This document shows positions 1-10,859 of a stretch of 64,000 nt of DNA, in pieces; position 1 is the stretch's first letter, and each line of letters opens with the position of its first letter. The position numbers were made by a program, and so were the translations under genes. The stretch is from Hyparrhenia diplandra. Its lineage: Eukaryota; Streptophyta; Magnoliopsida; Poales; Poaceae. The stretch is from assembly GCA_015847255.1 (NCBI GenBank), contig JADLZK010000221.1, positions 1 to 64,000 on the forward strand, in the 5' to 3' direction. Below the pieces are notes generated by a model, which saw only the letters and a list, made by a program, of their open reading frames with translations, was not told where the DNA came from and ran no database searches.

Positions 1-2187
1 GTGGATACATTAGATGATGGTAGGAACAATTAAATTGCGCTCCCCAACCGTTAATATATGTTTCCGGATGTGACATTAGGGACTGCTGGAGGTGATTTCA
101 GCGCAAACTCAAAACGAAGAGAAGTTTCCAATCCGGCCATAGAATCGAGCTAGACTTTTTTGCGGTTGTGGAATCAAATGCCTCACCCAAGAGAACTTAA
201 ATTTGAAGAAGTGGACCATTAGGGAGTTTTTCTAAGAATCACTTGTTATAGGCCTCAAAGTAGCACTTGTTTGGAGTGAAATATTGAATTCCATCAAAAA
301 TATCTATGTCGACCTCCACGCACCGAAACAAGAAGGGGAACAAACACGAAAGGTACATATGAAGTTAGGGTGGATAGGTTAGATGATGGTAGGAACAATT
401 ACATTGCGTTCCCCAACCGCTAATATATGTTTCCGGTTGTGACATTAGGGACTGCTGGAGCTGATTTCAGCGCGAACTCAATACGAAGAGAAGTTTCGAA
501 TCCGGCAATAGAATCGAGCTAGACTTTTTCGCAGTTGTGGAATCAAATGACTCACCCTAGAGAACCTAAATTTGAAGAAGTGGACCATTAGAGAGTTTTT
601 CTAAGAATCACTTGTCATAGGCCTCAATGTAGCACTTGTTTAGAGTGAAATCTTGGAATTCCATCAAAAATATCTATGTCGACCTACGTACCGAAACAAG
701 AAGGGGAACGACACGAAAGGTACATAGGAAGCTAGGGTGGATAGGTTAGATAATGGTAGGAACAATTACATTGCCTTCCCCAACCGTAAATATATGTTTC
801 CGGATGTGACATTAGGGACTTTTTGGAGCTAATTTCAGCTTGAACTCAATACGAAGAGAAGTTTTTGAGTCCGGCCATAGAATCGAGCTAGACTTTTTCG
901 CCATTGTGGAATCAAATTCCTCACCCTAGAGAACCTAAATTTGAAGAAGTTGACCATTAGAGAGTTTTCTTAGAACCACTTGTCAAAGGCCTCAAAGTAG
1001 CACTTGTTTGGAGTGAAATCTTTAAATTCCATCGAAAATATCTATGTTGACCTACGTACCGAAACAAGGAGGGGAACAATATGAAAGGTACATAGGAAGT
1101 TAGGGTGGATAGGTTAGATGATGGCAGGAACAATTACATTGCGTTCCCCAACCGTTAATATATGTTTCCGGATGTGACATTAGGGGGCTGGAGCTGATTC
1201 AGTATGAACTCAAAAACGAAGAGAAGTTTCCAATCCGGCCATAGAATCAAGCTAGACTTTTTTCGTGGTTGTGGAATCAAATGCTCACCCTAGAGAACCT
1301 AAATTTGAAGAAGTGGACCATTAGAGAGTTTTTCTAAGAATCACGTGTCATAGGCCTCAAAGTAGCACTTGTTTAGAGTGACATCTTGGAATTCCATCAA
1401 AAATATCGATGTCGACCTACGTACTGAAAAAAGAAGGGGAACGGCACGAAAGGTACATAGGAAGCTAGGGTGGATAGGTTAGATGATGGTAGAAACAATT
1501 ACATTGCGTTCCCCAACAGTTAATATATGTTTCCGGTTGTGACATTAGGGGCTCGCTTTGGAGCTGATTTTGCGCGAACTCAAAACGAAGAGAAGTTTCA
1601 AATCCGGCCATAGAATCGAGCTAGACTTTTCGCGGTTGTGGAATCAAATGACTCACCCTAGAGAACCTAAATTAGAGAGTTCTTCTAAGAATCACTTGTC
1701 ATAGGCTTCAAAGTAGCACTTGTTTTAGAGTGAAATCTTGGAATTCCATCAAAAATATCTATGTCGACCTATTTACCAAAAACAAGAAGGGGAACAACAC
1801 GAAAGCTACATAGGAAGCTAGGGTGGATAGGTTGGATGATGGTAGGAACAATTACATTGGTTCCCCAACCGCTAATATATGTTTAGGTTGTGACATTAGG
1901 GACTGCTGGAGCTGATTACTGTGCGAACTCAAAACGAAGAGAAGTTTCCAAACCGGCCATAGAATCGAGCTAGACTTTTTAGCGGCTGTGGAATCAAATG
2001 CCTCACCCTAGAGAACTTAAATTTGAAGAAGTGGACCATTAGGGAGTTTTTCTAAGAATCACTTGTCATAGGCCTCAAAGTAGCACTTGTTTGGAGTGAA
2101 ATATTGGAATACCATCGAAAATATCTATGTCGACCTACGTACCAAAACAAGAAGGGGAACGACACAAAAGGTAGATATGAAGTTAGG
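1..2187 (+). repeat. Left domain, part 1: mixed older monomer subtypes
   Basis: Six units start near 1, 370, 737, 1105, 1470 and 1823, with lengths of 369, 367, 368, 365, 353 and 365. They share left-domain tags that differ from the rest of the window: CTGGAGCTGATTT rather than TGGCGCTGATTT, CAAAACGAAGAG rather than CAAAACAAAGAG, GGCCATAGAATC rather than GGATATAGAATC, and mostly ATTGCGTTCC rather than ATGGCGTTCC. Subtypes alternate. One (B, e.g. 370 and 1823) has CGCTAATATATG and a TTGTGACATT motif. Another (C, e.g. 737) has TGCCTTCCCC. Another (A, e.g. 1) has TAAATTGCGCTCC. The unit at 1470 lacks 17 bp between two ATT copies near 1669-1676. The mixture suggests an older, less homogenised part of the array. 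Confidence 0.85.
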
Positions 2188-2461
2188 GAGGATAGGTTAG
2201 ATAATGGTAGAAAGGATTACATTGCGTTCCCCAACCGCTAATATATGTTTCCGGTTGTGACATTAGGGACTGCTGGAGCTGATTTCTACACGAACTCAAA
2301 ACGAAGAGAAGTTTCGAATCCGGCCATAGAATCGAGCTAGACTTTTCCGCGGTTGTGGAATCAAATGACTCACCCTAGAGAACCCAAATTTGAAGAAGTG
2401 GACCATTAGAGAGTTTTTCTAAGAATCACTTGTCATCGGCCTCAAAGTAGCACTTGTTTAG

Positions 2462-2475
2462 AGTGAAAATATCTA
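2462..2475 (+). other. 19 bp deletion joint, first copy
   Basis: The sequence reads GTGAAAATATC where other units read GTGAAA, then TCTTGGAATTCCATC, then GAAAATATC. The missing 19 bp equals one copy of GAAA plus the intervening 15 bp, so the deletion lies exactly between two 4 bp direct repeats. The same joint recurs near 3176, 3891, 4605, 4953 and 5665. Identity of the joint in all six copies indicates one event followed by amplification. Confidence 0.85.
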
Positions 2476-2901
2476 TGTCGACCTACGTACCGAAACAAGA
2501 AGGGGAATGGCACGAAAGGTACATAGGAAGCTAGGGTGGATAGGTTAGATGATGGTAGGAACAATTACATTGCCTTCCCCAACCCTTAATATATGTTTCC
2601 GGATGTGACATTACGGACTGCTGGAGCTGATTTCAGTGCGAACTAAACACGAAGAGAAGTTTCCAAACCGGCCATAGAATCGAGCTAGACTTTTTAGCGG
2701 TTGTGGAATCAAATGCCTCACCCTAGAGAACCTAAATTTGAAAAGTGGACCATTAGAGAGTTTTTCTAAGAATCACTTGTCATAGGCCTCAAAGTAGCAC
2801 TTGTTTAGAGTGAAATCTTGGAATTCCATCGAAAATATCTATGTCGACCTACGTACCGAAACAAGAAGGGGGACGACACGAAAGTTACATAGGAAGTTTG
2901 G

Positions 2902-3249
2902 GTGGATAGGTTAGATGATGGTAGGAACAATTACATGGCGTTCCCCAACAGTTAATATATGTTTCCGTATGTGACATTAGGGACTGTTGGTGCTGATTTC
3001 AGCGTGAACTCAAACCAAAGAGAACTTTCCAATACGGATATAGAATCGAGCTAGACTTTTTAGCGGTTGTGGAATCAAGTGCCTCACCCTAGAGAACCTA
3101 AATTTGAAGAAGTGGACCATTAGAGAGTTTTTCAAAGAATCACTTGTCATAGGCCTCAAAGTAGCACTTGTTTACAGTGAAAATATCTATGTCGACCTAC
3201 GTACCAAAACAAGAAGGGGAACGGCACGAAAGGTACATAGGAAGCTACG
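2902..3249 (+). repeat. Subtype D monomer resembling the later family
   Basis: This 348 bp unit sits in the left domain and carries the local 19 bp deletion, but in its first half it has tags of the family that fills the window from 6 kb onward. These are ACATGGCGTTCC, TTTCCGTATGTGAC, a CAAAGAGAA segment and GGATATAGAATC. Its neighbours have ATTGCGTTCC or TAAATTGCGC, CCGGATG or CCGGTTG, and CCATAGAATC. It has TGGTGCTGATTTCAGCGTG, so the palindrome is not yet in its perfect form. It may be a founder-like relative of the right-hand family, or a unit converted by it. The sequence alone does not decide. Confidence 0.6.
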
Positions 3250-5738
3250 GTGGATAGATTAGATGATGGTAGGAACAATTAAATTGCGCTCCCCAACCGT
3301 TAATATATGTTTCCGGATGTGACATTAGGGACTGCTGGAGCTGATTTCAGCGCTAACTCAAAACGAAGAGAAGTTTTCAATCTGGCCATAGAATCGAGCT
3401 AGACTTTTTTGCGGTTGTGGAATCAAATGCCTCACCCTAGAGAACCTAAATTTGAAGAAGTGGACCATTAGGGAGCTTTTCTAAGAATCACTTGTCATAG
3501 GCCTCAAAGTAGCACTTGTTTGGAGTGAATATTGGAATTCCATCGAAAATATCTATGTCGACCTACGTACCGAAACAAGAAGGGGAACAACACGAAAGGT
3601 ACATATGAAGTTAGGGTGGATAGGTCAGATGATGGTAGGAACAATTACATTGCGTTCGCCAACCGCTAATATATGTTTCCGGTTGTGACATTAGGGACCG
3701 CTCGAGCTGATTTCTCCGCGAACTCAAAACGAAGAGAAGTTTCGAATCCGGCCATAGAATCGAGCTAGACTTTTTCGCGGTTGTGGAATCAAATGACTCA
3801 CCATAGAGAACCTAAATTTGAAGAAGTGGACCATTAGAGAGGTTTTCTAAGAATCACGTGTCATAGGCCTCAACATAGCACTTGTTTAGAGTGAAAATAT
3901 CTATGTCGACCTACGTACCGAAACAAGAAGGGGAACGGCACGAAAGGTACATAGGAAGCTAGGGTGGATAGGTTAGATGATGGTGGGAACAATTACATTG
4001 CCTTCCCCAACCATTAATATATGTTTCCGGATGTGACATTAGGGACTGTTGGAGCTGATTTCAGTGCGAACTCAAAACGAAGAGAAGTTTCCAAACCGGC
4101 CGTAGAATCAAGCTAGACTTTTTAGCGGTTGTGGAATCAAATCCCTCACCCTAAAGAACTTAAATTTGAAGAAGTGGACCATTAGAGAGTTTTTCTAACA
4201 ATCACTTGTCATAGTCCTCAAAGTAGCACTTGTTTGGAGTGAAATATTGGAATTCCATCGAAAATATCTATGTCGACCTACGTACCGAAACAAGAAGGGG
4301 AACAACACGAAAGGTACATATGAAGTTAGGGTGGATAGGTCAGATGATGGTAGGAACAATTACATTGCGTTCGCCAACCGCTAATATATGTTTCCGGTTG
4401 TGACATTAGGGACTGCTGGAGCTGATTTCTGCGCGAACTCAAAACGAAGAGAAGTTTCGAATCCAGCCATAGAATCGAGCTAGACTTTTTCGCAGTTGTG
4501 GAATCAAATGACTCACCCTAGAGAACCTAAATTTGAAGAAGTGGACCATTAGAGAGTTTTTCTAAGAATCACTTGTCATAGGCCTCAAAGTAGCACTTGT
4601 TTAGAGTGAAAATATCTATGTCGACCTACTACCGAAACAAGAAGGGGAACGACACGAAAGGTACATAGGAAGCTAGGGTGGATAGATTAGATGATGGTAG
4701 GAACAATTAAATTGCGCTCCCCAACCGTTTATATATATTTCCGGATGTGACATTAGGGACTGCTGGAGCTGATTTCTTCGCGAACTCAAAACGAAGAGAA
4801 GTTTCGAATCCGGCCATAGAATCGAGCTAGACTTTTTCGCGGTTGTGGAATCAAATGACTCACCCTAGAGAACCTAAATTTGAAGAAGTGGACCATTAGA
4901 GAGTTCTTCTAAGAATCACTTGTCATAGGCCTCAAAATAGCACTTGTTTATAGTGAAAATATCTATGTCGACCTACGTACATAACAAGAAGGGGAACGAC
5001 ACGAAAGGTACATAGGAAGCTAGGGTGGATAGATTAGATGATGGTAGGAACAATTAAATTGCGCTCCCGAACCGTTAATATATGTTTCCGGATGTGACAT
5101 TAGGGACTGCTGGAGCTGATTTCAGCGCGAACTCAAAACGAAGAGAAGTTTCCAATCCGGCCATAGAATCGAGGTAGACTTTTCGCGGTTGTCGAATCAA
5201 ATGCCTCACCCTAGAGAACTTAAATCTGAAGAAGTGGACCATTAGGGAGTTTTTCTAAGAATCACATGTCATAGGCCACAAAGTAGCACTTGTTTGGAGT
5301 GAAATATTAGAATTCCATCGAAAATATCTATGTCGACCTACGTACCGAAACAAGAAGGGGAACAACACGAAAGGTACATATGAAGTTAGGGTGGATAGGT
5401 TAGATGATGGTAGGAATAATTACATTGCGTTCCCCAACCGCTAATATATGTTTCCGGTTGTGACATTAGGGACTGCTGGAGCTGATTTCTGCGCGAACTC
5501 AAAACGAAGAGAAGTTTTGAATCCGGCCATAGAATCGAGCTAGACTTTTTCGCGGTTGTGGAATCAAATGGCTCACCCTAGAGAACCTAAATTTAAAGAA
5601 GTGGACCATTAGAGAGTTCTTCTAAGAATCACTTGTCATAGGCCTGAAAGTAGCACTTGTTTAGAGTGAAAATATCTATGTCGACCTACGTACCGAAACA
5701 AGAAGGGGAACGGCACGAAAGGTACATAGGAAGCTAGG

Positions 5739-6046
5739 GTGGATACATTAGGGATATGCTAGCGCTGATTTCGGTGATTGGACTCAAAACAAAGAGAAGT
5801 TTCGAATCCGAATATAGAATCGAGCTAGACTTTTTAGCGGTTGTGCAATCAAATGCCTCACTCTAGAGAACCTAAATTTGAAGAAGTGGACCATTAGAGA
5901 GTTTTTCTAAGAATCACTTGTCATAGGCCTCAAAGTAGCACTTGTTTAGAGTGAAATATTGGAATTCCATCGAAAATATCTATGTCGACCTACGTACGCA
6001 TCAAGCAAGAAGGGGAACGACACCTAAAGGTACATAGGAAGTTAGG
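5739..6046 (+). repeat. Truncated 308 bp unit at domain border
   Basis: The unit starts GTGGATA and jumps directly to CATTAGGGATATG, so about 60 bp covering TTAGATGATGG through the ATATATGTTTCCG segment are missing. It then reads AGCGCTGATTT, the first appearance of GCGCTGA rather than GAGCTGA, followed by ACTCAAAACAAAGAG and ATATAGAATC, both right-family tags. Everything to the left is the older subtype mixture, and almost everything to the right is the new family. This unit is therefore the visible boundary between two array domains. Confidence 0.75.
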
Positions 6047-6782
6047 GTGGATAGGTTAGATGATGGTAGGAACAATTACATGGCGTTCCCCAGTTAATAA
6101 TATATGTTTCCGTATGTGACATTAGGGATTTCTTTGGCGCTGATTTCAGCGCGAACTCAAAACAAAGAGAAGTTTTGAATCCGAATATAGAATCGAGCTA
6201 GACTTTTTAGCGGTTGTGCAATCAAATGCCTCACCCTAGAGAACCTAAATTTGAAGAAGGGGACCATTAGAGAGTTTTTCTAAGAATCACTTGTCATAGG
6301 CCTCAAAGTAGCACTTGTTTAGAGTGAAATCTTGGAATTCCATCGAAACTATCTATGTCGAGCTACGTACCGAAGCAAGAAGGGGACAACACGAAAGGTA
6401 CATAGGAAGTTAAGGTGGATAGGTTAGATGATGGTAGGAACAATTACATGGCGTTCCCCAACCGTTAATATATGTTTCCGTATGTGACATTACGGACTGC
6501 TGGTGCTGATTTCAGCGCGAACTCAATAGAAAGAGAAGTTTCGAATCCGGATATAGAATCGAGCTAGACTTTTTAGCGGTTGTGGAATCAAATGCCTCAC
6601 CCTAGAGAACCTAAATTTGAAGAAGTGGACCATTAGAGAGTTTTTTCTAAGAATCACTTGTCATAGGCCTCAAAGTAGCACTTGTTTGGAGTGAAATATT
6701 GGAATTCCATCGAAAATATCTATGTCAACCTACGTACCGAAACAAGAAGGGGAACAACACGAAAGGTACATATGAAGTTAGG

Positions 6783-6921
6783 GTGGATAGGTTAGATGAT
6801 GGTGGAAACAATTACATTGCGTTGTTTAGAGTGAGATCTTGGAACTCCATTGAAAATATCTATGTCGACCTACGTACATAACAAGAAGGGGAACGACACG
6901 AAAGGTACATAGGAAGATAGG
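6783..6921 (+). repeat. S1 short unit, 139 bp
   Basis: The first unit of the S1 class. It begins GTGGATAGGTTAGATGATGG, continues to ATTACATTGCGTT, then jumps to GTTTAGAGTGAGATCTTGG and the normal unit end. About 227 bp are missing: the whole middle of the monomer, from the CCCCAACCG block to the CAAAGTAGCAC block. The joint has a 2 bp (TT) overlap. The preceding unit end reads ACATATGAAGTTAG, a tag of left-domain subtype B. The deletion removes the stop codons of the monomer middle, so it creates an accidental frame of 60-78 codons. Confidence 0.85.
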
Positions 6922-7288
6922 GTGGATAGATTAGATGATGGTAGGAACAATTAAATTGCGCTCCCGAACCGTTAATATATGTTTCCGGATGTGACATTAG
7001 GGACTGCTGGAGCTGATTTCAGCGCGAACTCAAAACGAAGAGAAGTTTCCAATCCGGCCATAGAATCGAGCTAGACTTTTTCGCGGTTGTCGAATCAAAT
7101 GCCTCACCCTAGAGAACTTAAATCTGAAGAAGTGGAGCATTAGAGAGTTTTTCTAAGAATCACTTGTCATAGGCCTCAAAGTAGCACTTGTTTCGAGTGA
7201 AATATTGGAATTCCATCAAAAATATCTATGTCGACCTACGTACCGAAACAAGAAGGGGAACAACACGAAAGGTACATATGAAGTTAGG

Positions 7289-7428
7289 GTGGATAGGTTA
7301 GATGATGGTAGAAACTATTACATTGCATTGTTTAGAGTGAGATCTTGGAATTTCATTGAAAATATCTATGTCGACCTACCTACCATAACAAGAAGGGGAA
7401 CGACACGAAAGGTACATAGGAAGTTAGG
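7289..7428 (+). repeat. S1 short unit, 140 bp
   Basis: It has the same joint as the unit at 6783 (CATTGCATTG then TTTAGAGTGAG, one base changed). It is preceded by the ACATATGAAG tag and by GAGTGAAATATTGG. The following unit has GTTGTGCAATC and GAAGGGGACC, the combination seen after many S1 copies. Only one full unit (6922) separates it from the previous S1. Confidence 0.85.
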
Positions 7429-10400
7429 GTGGATAGGTTAGATGATGGTAGGAACAATTACATGGCGTTCCCCAACCGTTAATATATGTTTCCGTATGTG
7501 ACATTAGGGACTGCAGGCGCTGATTTCAGCGCGAACTCAAAACAAAGAGAAGTTTTGAATCTGAATATAGAATCGAGCTAGACTTTTTAGCGGTTGTGCA
7601 ATCAAATGCCTCACCCTAGAGAACCTAAATTTGAAGAAGGGGACCATTGGAGAGTTTTTCTAAGAATCACTTGTCATAGGCCTCAAAGTAGCACTTGTTT
7701 AGAGTGAAATCTTGGAATTCCATTGAAAATATCTATGTCGACCTACGTACCGAAGCAAGAAGGGGATAAACACGAAAGGTACATAGGAAGTTAGGGTGGA
7801 TAGGTTAGATGATGGTAGGAACAATTACATGGCGGTCCCCAACCGTTAATATATGTTTCCGTATGTGACATTAGGGATCGCTGGCGCTGATTTCAGCGAA
7901 CTCAAAACAAAGAGAAGTTTCCAATCCGGATATAGAATCGAGCTAGACTTTTTTTAGCGGTTGTGGAATCAAATGCCTCACCCTAGAGAACCTAAATTTG
8001 AAGAAGTGGACCATTAGAGAGTTTTTCTAAGAATCGCTTGTCATAGGCCTCAAAGTAGCACTTGTTTAGAGTGAGATCTTGGAATTCTATCAAAATATCT
8101 ATGTCGACCTACGCATCGAAGCAAGAAGGGGAACAACACGAAGGTACATAGGAAGTTAGGGTGGATAGGTTAGATGATGGTAGGAACAATTACATGGCGT
8201 TCCCCAACCGTTAATATATGTTTCCGTATGTGACATTAGGGATCTGGCCGGGCGCTGATTTCAGCGAACTCAAAACAAAGAGAAGTTTTGAATCCGAATA
8301 TAGAATCGAGCTAGACTTTTTTAGCGGTTGTGCAATCAAATGCCTCACCCTAGAGAACCTAAATTTGAAGAAGGGGACCATTAGAGAGTTTTTCTAAGAA
8401 TCACTTGTCATAGGCCTCAAAGTAGCACTTGTTTAGAGTGAAATCTTGGAATTCCATTGAAAATATCTATGTCGACCTACGTACCGAAGCAAGAAGGGGA
8501 ACAACACGAAAGGTACATAGGAAGTTAGGGTGGATAGGTTAGATGATGGTAGGAACAATTACATGGCGGTCCCCAACCGTTAATATATGTTTCCGTATGT
8601 GACATTAGGGACTGCTGGCGCTGATTTCAGCGCGAACTCAAAACAAAGAGAAGTTTCCAATCCGGATATAGAATCGAGCTAGACTTTTTAGCGGTTGTGG
8701 AATCAAATGCCTCACCCTAGAGAACCCAAATTTGAAGAAGTGGACAATTAGAGAGTTCTTTCTAAGAATCGCTTGTCATAGGCCTCAAAGTAGCACTTGC
8801 TTAGAGTGAGATCTTGGAATTCTATCGAAAATATCTATGTCGACCTACGTACCGAAGCAAGAAGGGGAACGACCCGAAAGGTACATAGGAAGTTAGGGTG
8901 GATAGGTTAGATGATGGTAGGAACAATTACATGGCGTTCCCCAACCGTTAATATATGTTTCCGTATGTGACATTAGGGACTGCTGGCGCTGATTTCAGCG
9001 CGAACTCAAAACAAAGAGAAGTTTTGAATCCGAATATAGAATCGAGCTAGACTTTTTAGCGGTTGTGCAATCAAATGCCTCACCCTAGAGAACCTAAATT
9101 TGAAGAAGGGGACCATTAGAGAGTTTTTCTAAGAATCACTTGTCATAGGCCTCAAAGTAGCACTTGTTTAGAGTGAAATCTTGGAATTCCATTGAAAATA
9201 TCTATGTCGACCCTACATACGAAGCAAGAAGGGGGGAACAACACGAAAGGTACATAGGAAGTTAGGGTGGATAGGTTAGATGATGGTAGGAACAATTACA
9301 TGGCGGTCCCCAACCGTTAATATATGTTTCCGTATGTGACATTAGGGGAGGTTAGATGATGGCGCTGATTTCAGCGCGAACTCAAAACAAAGAGAAGTTT
9401 CCAATCCGGATATAGAATCGAGCTAGACTTTTTAGCGGTTGTGGAATCAAATGCCTCACCCTAGAGAACCCAAATTTGAAGAAGTGGACAATTAGAGAGT
9501 TTTTCTAAGAATCACTTGTCATAGGCCTCAAAGTAGCACTTGTTTAGAGTGAGATCTTGGAATTCCATCGAAAATATCTATGTCGACCTACGCACCGAAG
9601 CAAGAAGGGGAACGACACGAAAGGTACATAGGAAGTTAGGGTGGATAGGTTAGATGATGGTAGGAACAATTACATGGCGTTCCCCAACCGTTAATATATG
9701 TTTCCGTATGTGACATTAGGGACTGCTGGCGCTGATTTCAGCGCGAACTCAAAACAAAGAGAAGTTTCGAATCCGAATATAGAATCGAGCTAGACTTTTT
9801 AGCGGTTGTGCAATCAAATTCCTCACCCTAGAGAACCTAAATTTGAAGAAGTGGACCATTAGAGAGTTTTTCTAAGAATCACTTGTCCTAGGCCTCAAAG
9901 TAGCACTTGTTTAGAGTGAAATCTTGGAATTCCATCGAAAATATCTATGTCGACCTACGCATCGAAGCAAGAAGGGGAACAACACGAAAGGTACATAGGA
10001 AGTTAGGGTGGATAGGTTAGATGATGGTAGGAACAATTACATGGCGTTCCCCAACCGTTAATATATGTTTCCGTATGTGACATTAGGGACTTTCACCGGG
10101 CGCTGATTTCAGCGTGAACTCAAAACAAAGAGAAGTTTCAAATCCGGATATAGAATCGAGCTAGACTTTTTAGCGGTTGTGGAATCAAATGCCTCACCCT
10201 AGAGAACCTAAATTTGAAGAAGTGGACCATTAGAGTTTTTTTTCTAAGAATCCCTTGTCATAGGCCTCAAAGTAGCACTTGCTTAGAGTGAGATCTTGCA
10301 ATTCCATCGAAAATATCTATGTCGACCTACGCATCGAGAAGCAAGAAGGGGAACGACACGAAAGGTACATAGGAAGTTAGGGTGGATAGGTTAGATGATG

Positions 10401-10746
10401 GTTGGAACAATTACATGGCGTTCCCCAACCGTTAATATATGTTTCCGTATGTGACATTAGGGACTCTTTGGAGCTGATTTGCGCGAACTCAAAACAAAGA
10501 GAAGTTTTGAATCCGGCCATAGAATCGAGCTAGACTTTTTAGCGGTTGTGGAATCAAATGCCTCACCCTAGAGAACCTAAATTTGAAGAAGTGGACCATT
10601 AGAGAGTTTTTCTAAGAATCACTTGTCATAGGCCTCAAAGTAGCACTTGTTTAGAGTGAAATCTTGGAATTCCATCGAAAATATCTATGTCGACCCCACG
10701 CCGAAACAAGAAGGGGAACAACATGAAAGGTACATATGAAGTTAGG

Positions 10747-10859
10747 GTGGACAGGTTAGATGATGGTAGAAACAATTACATTGCGTTGTTTAGAGTGAGA
10801 TCATGGAATTCCATTGAAAATATCTATGGCGTTCCCCGAAATGTACATAGGAAGTTAGG
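10747..10859 (+). repeat. S1 short unit with a second deletion, 113 bp
   Basis: It has the S1 joint (TTGCGTTGTTTAGAGTGAG). After AATATCTATG it then jumps to GCGTTCCCCG and AAATGTACATAGG, losing the GTCGACCTACG region and gaining a copy of the GCGTTCCCC word. It is preceded by ACATATGAAG but not by the TTTGGAGTGAAATATTGG tag. The extra joint resembles the one in the 69 bp unit at 25213. Confidence 0.75.

Larger units (their letters stand above)
2188..5738 (+). repeat. Left domain, part 2: ~714 bp dimeric higher-order repeat
   Basis: Ten units start near 2188, 2536, 2902, 3250, 3616, 3964, 4331, 4678, 5025 and 5391, with lengths of 348, 366, 348, 366, 348, 367, 347, 347, 366 and 348. The 348 bp partner always lacks the same 19 bp, which includes the EcoRI-containing TTGGAATTCC segment. 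The alternation makes a dimer of about 714 bp, broken once by two short partners in a row (4331 and 4678). The 2188, 3616, 4331 and 5391 units are subtype B; 2536 and 3964 are subtype C; 3250, 4678 and 5025 are subtype A; 2902 is a distinct subtype D. I did not see the 19 bp deletion anywhere to the right of 5.7 kb. Confidence 0.85.
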
